NCBI GenBank assembly: GCA_937949585.1
Contig: CALEDW010000169.1
Span: 1-7,798, forward strand
DNA length: 7,798 nt
Source of the DNA: an uncultured Acidimicrobiia bacterium
GTDB taxonomy: Bacteria > Actinomycetota > Acidimicrobiia > IMCC26256 > CALEDW01
Direction of reading: 5' to 3'
Positions 1 through 5,804 of this stretch are shown here, piece by piece; positions within the stretch are counted from its first letter, which is position 1, and each line of letters starts with the position of its first letter. The notes beneath the pieces were generated by a model. It saw nothing but the letters and a program-made list of their open reading frames with translations. It made no database searches and was not told the DNA's origin. The position numbers and the translations under genes were made by a program.

Positions 1-1
1 C

Positions 2-217
2 ACCCGCCGCCTCGCCTCCTGGCAGGCCTCCGCGCTGGCGGAGGCCACCGCCGGCCGGCGCGGCGCGGCCGGTGCCGCCGACGTCGCCGGGGAAGGTGCC
101 GGTGAGGCTGCGTCGGTGGCCGAGCGGATCCGGGAGCTGGCCGAGCTGCGCGACCAGGGGCTCATCAGCGCCGAGGAGTACGAAGCCAAACGGACCGAGC
201 TGCTCGACCGGCTCTGA
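2..217 (+). CDS. C-terminal part of a SHOCT-domain protein (5' end outside window)
   Basis: An open frame enters from the left edge and ends at TGA 215-217, giving 71 visible residues. The first ~40 are alanine/glycine-rich and look like a linker. The last ~30, from SVAERIRELAELRDQGLISA to the C-terminal LLDRL, match the SHOCT pattern: a short amphipathic helix, a 'G-x-I/L-[ST]-x-E-E-[FY]' turn (here GLISAEEY), then a Lys/Arg-rich helix ending in LL. SHOCT is a short oligomerisation domain that usually ends proteins whose main domain lies upstream. That main domain is not visible, so the function is unknown. The stop is 3 bases before the next start, so the two genes probably share an mRNA. 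Confidence 0.75.
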   Translation, partial: TRRLASWQASALAEATAGRRGAAGAADVAGEGAGEAASVAERIRELAELRDQGLISAEEYEAKRTELLDRL

Positions 218-220
218 CCG

Positions 221-952
221 GTGGCGGCGCGGGTCGTCTCACTCGTCCCGTCGGTCACCGAGACGCTGCGCGCCCTCGGCGCCGACGTGGTGGCCTGCAC
301 CCGGTTCTGCGAGCAGCCCGACCTGCCGACCGTCGGCGGTACCAAGGACCCCGACCTCGCGGCGATCATCGGGGCGCGCCCCGATGTGGTGGTGATGAAC
401 GACGAGGAGAACCGCCGGGTCGACGCCGAGGCGCTCGCGGCGGCGGGGCTGGCGGTCCACGACTGCTCGCCCCGCACCGTCGCCGACGTCGGACCGGCGG
501 TCGCCGGGATGGCGGAGCGGCTCGGGCTGGCGGTGCCGGCTCCGTTCGGCCTGGACGAGTGGCCCGCGTGGCTGGACCGGCACCCGGAGCCGCCGCAGGC
601 GCGGGCGGTGTTCGTGCCGATCTGGCGCCGTCCGTGGATGAGCATCGGTCCCGCCACCTACGGGGCGTCGCTGCTCCGGCGCCTCGGGTGGCGAACCGTG
701 TTCACCCACGGGTCGGATCGGTACCCCTCGACCACGCTCGAGGAAGTGGCGGCCCGTCACCCGGCGCTGGTGCTGGTGCCCAGCGAGCCGTACCCGTTCC
801 GGGACCGGCACCGGGCCGAGCTCACCGAGGCGTTCGGCTCGGTGCCGGTGGTGCCGGTCGACGGGCGGGACCTGTTCTGGTGGGGGATCCGCACCCCGGG
901 CGCGCTCCGGCGCCTGGAGGCCGTGCTCGGCGGTGCGGTCGGCGACCTGTGA
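221..952 (+). CDS. Helical-backbone metal receptor (BtuF-like cobalamin-binding protein), cytosolic type
   Basis: This encodes 243 residues from a GTG start. The N-terminus VVSLVPSVTETLRALGADVV, followed by TRFCEQP, VGGTKDPD (residues 38-45) and the acidic EENR at 62-65, is the pattern of the periplasmic-binding-protein-like cobalamin/metal receptor family (COG0614, BtuF-related). The second lobe has WMSIGPATYGASLLRRLGW and closes with a WWGIRTPGALRRLEAVL-like helix. Family members typically bind corrinoids or iron chelates for an ABC importer. This one has no signal peptide or lipobox and starts directly with the first beta strand, so the product should be cytosolic, and no BtuC/BtuD-like gene is next to it. 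The start has no clear Shine-Dalgarno and lies 3 bases after the upstream stop, so translation is probably coupled. Family assignment is firm; ligand and role are inferred. Confidence 0.85.
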   Translation: MAARVVSLVPSVTETLRALGADVVACTRFCEQPDLPTVGGTKDPDLAAIIGARPDVVVMNDEENRRVDAEALAAAGLAVHDCSPRTVADVGPAVAGMAERLGLAVPAPFGLDEWPAWLDRHPEPPQARAVFVPIWRRPWMSIGPATYGASLLRRLGWRTVFTHGSDRYPSTTLEEVAARHPALVLVPSEPYPFRDRHRAELTEAFGSVPVVPVDGRDLFWWGIRTPGALRRLEAVLGGAVGDL

Positions 953-989
953 CCGCTGCATCGGGGCGCCGACCCGGTTCGGCCGGGCC

Positions 990-1005
990 GGCGACGGCGG
1001 TCGCC
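990..1005 (+). terminator. GC hairpin after the receptor gene (weak terminator candidate)
   Basis: GGCGAC (990-995), loop GGCG, and GTCGCC (1000-1005) form a perfect 6-bp stem 38 bases after the receptor stop codon. There is no T-run after it, and it lies where the -35 region of the next promoter would be, so it could equally be chance or an operator-like dyad. Confidence 0.2.
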
Positions 1006-1017
1006 ACGGTCCGCTCG

Positions 1018-1023
1018 TAGACT
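1018..1023 (+). promoter_or_regulatory. -10 box TAGACT upstream of map
   Basis: TAGACT fits the actinobacterial TANNNT -10 pattern and would place transcription start near 1030. No convincing -35 is seen. It lies in the 131-base gap between the receptor gene and the aminopeptidase. The ATG at 1084 would have a leader of about 50 bases containing GCGAGGA (1064-1070). Confidence 0.5.
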
Positions 1024-1083
1024 GGTTCCGTCGTCACGCGCCCGCATCGAGTGGTGCCGTCGAGCGAGGATGTGCCTCCGGTC

Positions 1084-1998
1084 ATGCTGAAGGCGAACGA
1101 CCCCTGCTGGTGCCGAAGCGGGCGGAAGTTCAAGCGGTGCCACAAGGACGAGCCCGGCCTGCGGCCCGGGCGGATCGGACCGCCCCGCGCGGTACCGGCG
1201 GACATCGCCGCCCCGCACTACGCCGCCACCGGGGGCGGGTCACGCCGCGGCGAGCCGATGGTCAAGCCCCCCGAGGTGCTCGCCGCGATGCGGCGCACCG
1301 GCAAGCTCGCCGCCGCGATCCTCGCCGAGACCGGCGCCGCGGTGGCGCCGGGGGTCACCACCGATGAGCTCGACCGGATTGCGCACGAGGCGCACCTACG
1401 GGTCGGGGCCTACCCGAGCCCGCTCAACTACCGGGGGTTCCCGAAGTCGATCTGCACCTCGGTGAACGAGGTGATCTGCCACGGGATCCCCGACGACCGT
1501 CCGTTGGTGGAAGGCGACATCGTGAACCTCGACATCACGACGTACGCAGAAGGGGTGCACGGTGACACGAACGCCACCTTCTGCGTGGGTCGGGTCGACG
1601 AGGGTTCGCGGCGGCTGATACAGGTCACCCGCGAGTGCCTGGAGCGGGGGATCGCCGCGGTCGGCCCGGGCCGGCCGCTCTCGGACATCGGCCGTGCCAT
1701 CGAGGAGCACGCCACCCGCCACGGGTTCTCCGTGGTCCGCACCTTCGTGGGGCACGGCATCGGTCGCGAGTTCCACGCCGAGCCGTCGGTCCCCCACTAC
1801 TACGACCCGGCGGCAGACCTGCGGCTCGAGCCGGGGATGACCTTCACCATCGAGCCGATGATCGCCATGGGGGATCCCCGGGAGCGGATCTGGCCCGACG
1901 GCTGGACGGCGGTCACCGTCGACGGGTTGCGCTGCGCGCAGTTCGAGCACACCGTGGCGGTCACCGACGACGGTGTCGAGGTCCTCACCGGTCCCTGA
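1084..1998 (+). CDS. map: Type I methionine aminopeptidase with N-terminal SEC-C zinc motif
   Basis: A 304-residue cytosolic metallopeptidase that removes the initiator methionine from new proteins. The metal ligands D150, D161, H224, E257 and E288 and the substrate-site H133 have the same spacing as in E. coli MetAP (D97, D108, H171, E204, E235, H79), apart from one residue between the His and the first Asp. Typical blocks are NEVICHGIPDD, HGDTNATF, GHGIGREFH, FTIEPM and QFEHTV. The N-terminal extension carries a SEC-C knuckle, C8-W-C10 and C19-H20, then a Pro-rich linker (GPPRAVPADIAAPHY) resembling the linker of mycobacterial MetAP1c. ATG 1084 was chosen because the SEC-C motif begins right after it, as in other SEC-C N-termini. 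In-frame GTGs at 1051 and 1072 would add 11 or 4 residues. The SEC-C part may help ribosome or protein docking (inference). Confidence 0.95.
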   Translation: MLKANDPCWCRSGRKFKRCHKDEPGLRPGRIGPPRAVPADIAAPHYAATGGGSRRGEPMVKPPEVLAAMRRTGKLAAAILAETGAAVAPGVTTDELDRIAHEAHLRVGAYPSPLNYRGFPKSICTSVNEVICHGIPDDRPLVEGDIVNLDITTYAEGVHGDTNATFCVGRVDEGSRRLIQVTRECLERGIAAVGPGRPLSDIGRAIEEHATRHGFSVVRTFVGHGIGREFHAEPSVPHYYDPAADLRLEPGMTFTIEPMIAMGDPRERIWPDGWTAVTVDGLRCAQFEHTVAVTDDGVEVLTGP

Positions 1999-2005
1999 GC
2001 CGGTG
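1986..2005 (+). terminator. Hairpin across the map stop codon, map/galK convergent junction
   Basis: CACCGG (1986-1991) pairs with CCGGTG (2000-2005) around an 8-base loop containing the TGA. map and galK converge here with 63 bases between their stop codons. The stem is short and has no T-run, so it is only a weak candidate. The rest of the gap shows only a BamHI-like GGGATCCC palindrome. Confidence 0.2.
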
Positions 2006-2061
2006 TGGCGCGGCCGGTCGGGGTCGGCGCGGGGGATCCCGGGTCGAAGGGTGCTCGAGGG

Positions 2062-3183
2062 TCACGGCAGCGGCACCGGGCCGGCGGCGCCGGCCGGTCG
2101 CACCCGGAACGCCCGGGCCGGCAGGTCGGTCTCGGAGCGGTAGCGGGCCGCTACTACCTGAGCGAGGTGGCAGGCCCGCTCGGGTGGGACGAGCGCCACG
2201 ATGCAGCCCCCGACCCCGGCGCCGGTGAGCCGGGCGCCCCAGGCGCCCTCCTCGAGGGCGAGCTCGCCGAGCCGGTCGAGCTCGGGGAGCGACACCCGGT
2301 AGTCGTCGCGCAGGCTGGCGTGGCTTGCCAGGAGGAGCCGACCGACCGTCGCGAGGTCCCCGGCGGTGAGCGCTTCGACGGCGGCGAGCACCCGGGCGTT
2401 CTCGCTCACCACGTGGCGGGCGATCGGGTCGTCGGCCACCTGGGTGGGGGTGGCGTCGCGCAGGGCGGAAACGCCGAGGCGGGCCGCGGCCTCTTCGCAG
2501 GCCCGGCGGCGCTCGGAGTACGCCGTGCCGGCCAGGGTGCGCTCCACCCCCGAGTGGATCACCACCACGGCCACCGCTTCCGGGAGCGGGACCGGACGGA
2601 CCTCAAGGGTGCGGCAGTCGAGCAGCAGCGCGTGGCCGGGGCGGCCGAACAGCGCGCAGAGCTGGTCCATGAGCCCGCCGGGCACCCCGGTGGCCCGCAC
2701 CTCGGCATCGAGCGCGGTGCGGGCCACCTCCCGGCGGTCCGCGGTCGGCCACCCGAACCGGTCGGCGAGCGCCAGGGTGAGCGCCACCGACAACGCCGAC
2801 GACGACGACAGCCCGGCGCCGGGCGGCACGTCGGAGGCGACGACGAGCTCGATGCCGGCACCACGGGCGCCCCGGGCGACCAGCGCTGCGGCGACCGCCG
2901 CCACGAACCGGCCCCAGCGGGGCTGCAGGTCGGGTGCGGGGTCGGCGCCGTCGGCGGGTAGGTCGACCCGTCCCTCCAGCGTGAGCGACCGGGCACGGAT
3001 GCGGGCCTCCTCGAGCGGCCGCCAGGCGACAAGGCAGCGCCGGTCGATCGCCATCGGCAGGCAGAACCCGTCGTTGTAGTCGGTGTGGTCTCCGATGAGG
3101 TTCACCCGTCCCGGCGCCGCGGCCGCCCTCCAACCCGCCCCGTCGCCGAGCGCGTCGCGCAGCGCTCGGAAGAGCTCGTCCAT
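2062..3183 (-). CDS. galK: Galactokinase
   Basis: A 373-residue GHMP kinase that phosphorylates alpha-D-galactose to galactose-1-phosphate with ATP, the first committed Leloir step. The galactose-binding signature is PGRVNLIGDHTDYN (residues 24-37). The ATP loop is VPPGAGLSSSSAL (119-131), the catalytic Asp is D173 in GLMDQ, and the third GHMP motif GAWGARLTGAGVGGC is at 313-327. HVVSEN and DYRVSLPELDRL are also typical of GalK. The first motif has Asp32 where E. coli and human enzymes have a Glu that contacts the sugar. Length matches the family. ATG 3183 fits the usual N-terminus; there is no spaced Shine-Dalgarno, and a -10 box ends 7 bases upstream, so the mRNA is probably leaderless. galT lies further upstream on the same strand, beyond the RAM gene and an opposite-strand gene. 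Confidence 0.95.
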   Translation of the reverse strand: MDELFRALRDALGDGAGWRAAAAPGRVNLIGDHTDYNDGFCLPMAIDRRCLVAWRPLEEARIRARSLTLEGRVDLPADGADPAPDLQPRWGRFVAAVAAALVARGARGAGIELVVASDVPPGAGLSSSSALSVALTLALADRFGWPTADRREVARTALDAEVRATGVPGGLMDQLCALFGRPGHALLLDCRTLEVRPVPLPEAVAVVVIHSGVERTLAGTAYSERRRACEEAAARLGVSALRDATPTQVADDPIARHVVSENARVLAAVEALTAGDLATVGRLLLASHASLRDDYRVSLPELDRLGELALEEGAWGARLTGAGVGGCIVALVPPERACHLAQVVAARYRSETDLPARAFRVRPAGAAGPVPLP

Positions 3184-3190
3184 CCTGCAG

Positions 3191-3196
3191 AGGCTA
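3191..3196 (-). promoter_or_regulatory. -10 box TAGCCT of galK (leaderless)
   Basis: On the minus strand TAGCCT is followed by 7 bases and then the galK ATG, which places transcription start at or next to the start codon. No -35 consensus and no Shine-Dalgarno are visible. The same hexamer precedes the MhuD-like gene. Confidence 0.5.
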
Positions 3197-3240
3197 CGGG
3201 GCCTGCCGGAGCGGCGGTCGGGTCGCCGGTGCGGAGCGTC

Positions 3241-3246
3241 GATACT
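3241..3246 (+). promoter_or_regulatory. -10 box GATACT before the 3253 ORF
   Basis: GATACT differs from TATACT only at the first base and ends 6 bases before ATG 3253, the spacing expected for a leaderless transcript. It shares the 69-base divergent region (3184-3252) with the galK promoter. Confidence 0.4.
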
Positions 3247-3252
3247 GGGGCC

Positions 3253-3297
3253 ATGACGAAGCTGCGACGGTCCTGGGTGCTGGCACGGGCGTCATGA
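3253..3297 (+). CDS. 14-residue ORF (leader peptide or split N-terminus of the next gene)
   Basis: ATG to TGA encodes MTKLRRSWVLARAS. It begins 6 bases after a -10-like GATACT, so it would be read from a leaderless mRNA. It is in the same frame as the membrane-protein ORF starting at 3301, with only TGA (3295-3297) and one Gly codon between them. It may be an upstream leader peptide, or the true N-terminus of the small membrane protein interrupted by a stop. The basic KLRR stretch would suit a cytoplasmic segment before a membrane helix. No known function. Confidence 0.35.
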   Translation: MTKLRRSWVLARAS

Positions 3298-3300
3298 GGG

Positions 3301-3498
3301 GTGCTGCGGGCCGAGCCGCACCTGGCGGTGCTGCGGGTGTGCTCGTTCGTGGCGTCCCTGGCGGCGCTCGGCGTCTTCGGGGTGGGGATCTGGCTCACCC
3401 TGGGACGCGACACCGGACTCGACGGTTCGACGACGACCACCTCACCGCCCGCCCCCGAAGGGTCGCAGGCACCTACAGCTTCACCACCGGGCAGGTGA
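3301..3498 (+). CDS. Small single-pass membrane protein, hypothetical
   Basis: 65 residues from GTG. A hydrophobic stretch at about residues 10-33 (VLRVCSFVASLAALGVFGVG and onward) is one membrane helix. The tail is hydrophilic, rich in Thr, Pro and Ser (GSTTTTSPPAPEGS) and probably external. Third codon positions are almost all G/C up to about residue 45, supporting real coding. The GTG has AGGG directly against it, too close for a normal Shine-Dalgarno, so the start could instead be ATG 3253 by readthrough, or translation may be coupled to the small upstream ORF. The 3' end overlaps the converging RAM-domain gene by 26 bases. I do not recognise a family. Confidence 0.55.
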   Translation: MLRAEPHLAVLRVCSFVASLAALGVFGVGIWLTLGRDTGLDGSTTTTSPPAPEGSQAPTASPPGR

Positions 3499-3709
3499 GC
3501 GTGCGCGTGATGCCCTCCACCGCTTGGATCTGCGACACCACCAACCGTCCCAGCTCGTCGATGTCGGGCGCCTCGGCCACCACGATCACGTCGTAGGGTC
3601 CGGTCACGTCGTCGGCGGAGACCACGCCCGGCACCCCACTGAGGGCCCGGGCGACCTCGGCGGCCTTGCCGACCTCGGTCTGGACGAGCAGGTATGCCTT
3701 CACGCTCAT
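3473..3709 (-). CDS. Stand-alone Lrp/AsnC ligand-binding (RAM) domain protein
   Basis: 78 residues, starting MSVKAYLLVQTEVGKAAEVA, then LSGVPGVVSADDVTGPYDVI and the final TRTLTCPVV strand. This is the beta-alpha-beta-beta-alpha-beta RAM fold of the Lrp/AsnC C-terminal domain, with the GPYDVI core. There is no helix-turn-helix, so it should not bind DNA itself. Stand-alone RAM proteins form oligomers that bind amino acids or other small molecules; the ligand here is unknown. A good Shine-Dalgarno (AAAGGGGG, within 3716-3726) lies 6 bases before ATG 3709, and a TAGGCT box upstream suggests its own promoter, although readthrough from galT, whose stop is 77 bases away, is possible. It converges with the small membrane-protein gene. 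Confidence 0.85.
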   Translation of the reverse strand: MSVKAYLLVQTEVGKAAEVARALSGVPGVVSADDVTGPYDVIVVAEAPDIDELGRLVVSQIQAVEGITRTLTCPVVKL

Positions 3710-3715
3710 CGAACG

Positions 3716-3726
3716 CCCCCTTTCCC
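3716..3726 (-). promoter_or_regulatory. Ribosome binding site of the RAM-domain gene
   Basis: On the minus strand GGGAAAGGGGG stands 6 bases before ATG 3709. It is one of the few strong Shine-Dalgarno sites in the window and fixes the start. Confidence 0.7.
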
Positions 3727-3742
3727 GGGCTCGGCGCCGGCG

Positions 3743-3748
3743 AGCCTA
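3743..3748 (-). promoter_or_regulatory. -10 box TAGGCT of the RAM-domain gene
   Basis: TAGGCT on the minus strand lies in the 77-base gap after galT. Transcription would start near 3736, leaving a leader of about 27 bases that includes the ribosome binding site. No -35 is recognisable. Confidence 0.45.
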
Positions 3749-3786
3749 GTGACGGGCCGCCGGGCGCGTCGGTGGGGACCGGCCGG

Positions 3787-4731
3787 TCAGCGACGCTCCC
3801 CGGCGCGGCGGAGCGCAGCGGCGGCGTCCTCGGGGGCGACGGGGTTGGACAGGGTGCCCGATCCGAGCTCCCCGGAGGCGACGTAGCGCTGCACGCCCGC
3901 AGCCCGCAGCGGCGGCGCGAAGTGCAGGTGCAGGTGGGCGCGGGGATCGCCGGGCTGCTGGTGCACCCACATGAGATACGGGAACTCGTCGGCGAACAGC
4001 ACGTCGTAGCGGGCCACGAGATCGACGAGCGCCCCGGCGAGCGCGTCCCGCCCGGCGTCGTCGAGGATCGGCAGCCCATCGAGGTGGGCGAGGGGCGCGA
4101 GCAGCACTCCGTAGGGATAGCCGGACGCGAAGGGCACCACGGTCACCCATCCGTCGACGTCGCGCACCACCCGCCGGCCGTCGGCGCGTTCGTCGGCGAG
4201 AGCCGCGCACACCACGCAGCGTCGCTCGGAGCGTTCGAGCTCGGTGCGCAGCGCCGGCGGGACGAACGGGAACCCGTAGATCTGGCCGTGGGGATGGGGG
4301 ATCGTTGCGCCGACCAGCGTGCCGCGGTTCTCGAACACCAGCACCGAGGCGACCTCGGGTCGGGCGAGGAGCGCTGCGGTGCGATCGGCCCACAGGTCGA
4401 CGACCCGGCGCGTGCCCTCGGTGCCGATCGTGGCGAGGGACCCGATATGGCGGGGGGTGTACAGCACGACCTCGGCCGCCCCGACCGCCGGCAAGCGGGT
4501 CGCCGTCGGGTCGTCGAGCACCGGCGGGCCGGGGCGGAACGGCGGCCAGCGGTTGGGGAACGCCTTCACGACGTAGGGTTCGGGGGCCTCGAGTCCGCCG
4601 GGGCAGAACGGGCAGGCGTCGCCGGTCGGCGCGGGCTCGTCCGCGAGGTTGGGGCGGACCTGGCGGTGGGCGACGATCGCCGTCCACTCGCCGGTCAGCG
4701 GATCGCGGCGGAACTCGTTGCCGTCGCTCAC
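3787..4731 (-). CDS. galT: Galactose-1-phosphate uridylyltransferase
   Basis: 314 residues. It swaps UMP from UDP-glucose to galactose-1-phosphate, giving UDP-galactose and glucose-1-phosphate (second Leloir step). The HIT-superfamily active site HPHGQ is at 146-150, and H148 is the nucleophile that carries UMP. Zinc ligands are C40 and C43 (CPFC), H95 and H146, matching E. coli C52, C55, H115 and H164. The C-terminal half repeats the fold with HQQP and HLHLHFAPP. The N-terminus FRRDPLTGEWTAIVAHRQVR is typical. GTG 4731 was chosen because it starts just before this block and its GTGA overlaps the stop of the upstream oxidoreductase gene, implying translational coupling. It is about 30 residues shorter than E. 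coli GalT (348) with all catalytic parts present. A 10-bp palindrome ACCGGCCGGT (3778-3787) touches the stop. Confidence 0.95.
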   Translation of the reverse strand: MSDGNEFRRDPLTGEWTAIVAHRQVRPNLADEPAPTGDACPFCPGGLEAPEPYVVKAFPNRWPPFRPGPPVLDDPTATRLPAVGAAEVVLYTPRHIGSLATIGTEGTRRVVDLWADRTAALLARPEVASVLVFENRGTLVGATIPHPHGQIYGFPFVPPALRTELERSERRCVVCAALADERADGRRVVRDVDGWVTVVPFASGYPYGVLLAPLAHLDGLPILDDAGRDALAGALVDLVARYDVLFADEFPYLMWVHQQPGDPRAHLHLHFAPPLRAAGVQRYVASGELGSGTLSNPVAPEDAAAALRRAGERR

Positions 4732-5630
4732 CGGAACGCAGGGAGGACCTCGGAGGCGAAGCGGTCGAGGGCGTCGGCGTCGAAGGGGGCCCGGCGAGCG
4801 ACGATGAGCCAATCGGCGCCTGCCTCGCGGTAGGCGCCGATCCGGTCGACCATCTCCTGGGTCGATCCGGTGAGGACCCCGGGTCGCACGTACTCGGCAA
4901 TCCGGTCGAACTGGCGGTGCAGGTCGTCCTCGTCCCAGGCCAGCCCCACGTTCACGGCCTTCTCGAGGGTGAGCGGGTCGCGGGACGCACCCTCGCAGTG
5001 GTGCTCGAGGACCCGCACCTTGTGAGCGAACACCTCGGGGTCGACGAACGGGACGTTCCAGCCGTCGGCGTGGCGCGCCGCGATGCGCAGCGTCACCTGC
5101 TCTCCGCCGCCGCCGATCCACAGCGGCAGCGGGTCCTGGAGCGGCTTCGGCTCACAGCGGGCATGGTGCAACGTGAAATGCTCACCCCGGTAGGTTGCCT
5201 CGGGGGTGCGCAGCAGCGCGGCGATGCACTCGATCGCCTCGTCGAGCTGGCGGAGCCGCACCCCCGGCGGCGGGAACGGAAGCCCGTACGCGTCGTACTC
5301 GGCGGCCAACCACCCGGCCCCCAGCCCGAGGGTCACCCGGCCGCCCGACAGCCGGTCGAGGGACGCGGCGACGTTGGCCAGCACGGCCGGATGGCGGTAA
5401 CCGACCGAGTACACCAGGCTGCCGCAGCGCACCCGCGCAGTGGTGCAGCACAGTGCGGCATGCGCGGTGACGGCCTCGAGGCAATGCGGGTCGCCGCTGC
5501 CGTCGGCGGCGTAGAAGTGGTCCCAGATCGAGATCCATTCGAACGCCGGCTGGGCCTCGATGCGCCGCCACAGGGCGACGAGCTCGTCGAAGTCGGTGTG
5601 CTGGAGCCCGGTGTGCACCCCGAAGCGCAT
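4728..5630 (-). CDS. F420-dependent LLM-class oxidoreductase (Rv1855c-like)
   Basis: A 300-residue luciferase-like TIM-barrel enzyme, probably using reduced cofactor F420 rather than flavin. WDHFY (36-40), the GSGDPHCLEAVTAHAALC segment, YRHPAVLANVAASLDRLSGG and LGLGAGW (101-107), and IGGGGEQVTLRIAARHADGW resemble the Rv1855c-type subfamily. Its substrate is not known, and I cannot predict it here. ATG 5630 is preferred over ATG 5642 because GGGAGGA (5634-5640) sits 3 bases before it, and the 5630 start gives the usual MRFGVHTG N-terminus. Its TGA overlaps the galT GTG by 4 bases, so it is the first gene of an oxidoreductase-galT operon. It diverges from the PAC2 gene across 174 bases. Confidence 0.9.
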   Translation of the reverse strand: MRFGVHTGLQHTDFDELVALWRRIEAQPAFEWISIWDHFYAADGSGDPHCLEAVTAHAALCCTTARVRCGSLVYSVGYRHPAVLANVAASLDRLSGGRVTLGLGAGWLAAEYDAYGLPFPPPGVRLRQLDEAIECIAALLRTPEATYRGEHFTLHHARCEPKPLQDPLPLWIGGGGEQVTLRIAARHADGWNVPFVDPEVFAHKVRVLEHHCEGASRDPLTLEKAVNVGLAWDEDDLHRQFDRIAEYVRPGVLTGSTQEMVDRIGAYREAGADWLIVARRAPFDADALDRFASEVLPAFR

Positions 5631-5633
5631 ACG

Positions 5634-5640
5634 TCCTCCC
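5634..5640 (-). promoter_or_regulatory. Ribosome binding site deciding the oxidoreductase start
   Basis: GGGAGGA on the minus strand, 3 bases before ATG 5630 and overlapping the alternative ATG at 5642. Its position rules in favour of the downstream start. Confidence 0.75.
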
Positions 5641-5689
5641 ATCGGCGTGGCGGGCCGGCCACAGCGCGTTCGGGTGGGCCGGCGGTGCG

Positions 5690-5695
5690 AGGGTA
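5690..5695 (-). promoter_or_regulatory. -10 box TACCCT of the oxidoreductase-galT operon
   Basis: TACCCT on the minus strand fits TANNNT. Transcription would start near 5683, giving a leader of about 50 bases to ATG 5630. No clear -35. Confidence 0.35.
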
Positions 5696-5724
5696 GCGAA
5701 GCAGCCGCACGGGGGCGGGTGGCG

Positions 5725-5791
5725 GGCCGCCTGCCGGGCGCTCACCGGGCCGATCCCCCGGCCGCCTGCGCGGCCGCCTGCCCGGCCGCTC
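5725..5791. repeat. Direct repeats GGCCGCCTGC in the divergent promoter region
   Basis: The 10-mer GGCCGCCTGC occurs at 5725-5734, 5760-5769 and 5772-5781, with a truncated fourth copy GGCCGCTC at 5784-5791. The last three are spaced exactly 12 bases and end just before the PAC2 -10 box. They could be a regulator site or simple replication slippage in GC-rich DNA. Confidence 0.5.
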
Positions 5792-5792
5792 C

Positions 5793-5798
5793 TACGAT
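5793..5798 (+). promoter_or_regulatory. -10 box TACGAT of the PAC2 gene (leaderless)
   Basis: TACGAT fits TANNNT and ends 6 bases before GTG 5805, which puts transcription start at the start codon. No Shine-Dalgarno precedes the GTG. Confidence 0.55.
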
Positions 5799-5804
5799 GA
5801 GCCG

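Noticed and set aside
239..961. Minus-strand open frame opposite the BtuF-like gene
   Set aside because: His/Arg/Pro-rich composition and no domain. The plus-strand gene has clear family motifs.
1051..1083. Upstream GTG starts (1051, 1072) for map
   Set aside because: They add 4-11 residues without family support; the SEC-C motif begins right after ATG 1084. They cannot be fully excluded.
2005..2961. Long plus-strand open frame opposite galK (318 codons)
   Set aside because: It is antisense to a galactokinase with all motifs intact. Its product is Arg/Gly/Pro/His-rich without domain character, as expected for antisense frames in high-GC DNA.
3294..3596. ATG 3294 overlapping the 14-codon ORF stop (ATGA), 100-codon frame
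   Set aside because: The product is Gly/Ala/Arg-rich, runs antisense through the RAM gene, and displaces a frame with a clear membrane helix.
3778..3787. Palindrome ACCGGCCGGT at the galT stop as a terminator or operator
   Set aside because: A self-complementary 10-mer with no loop and no T-run, made of common GC words. Too weak to call.
3102..4079. Minus-strand open frame spanning the galK start, the RAM gene and the galT end
   Set aside because: It runs in another frame through two good genes and a promoter region; Ser/Pro/Arg-rich with no motif.
3694..4833. Long plus-strand open frame opposite galT (379 codons)
   Set aside because: Antisense to galT, which has its zinc ligands and HPHGQ; the product has no recognisable motif.
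4731..5121. N-terminal extension of galT to a start at 5121
   Set aside because: The extension lies within the oxidoreductase gene in another frame. GalT similarity begins just after GTG 4731, which has the coupling overlap.
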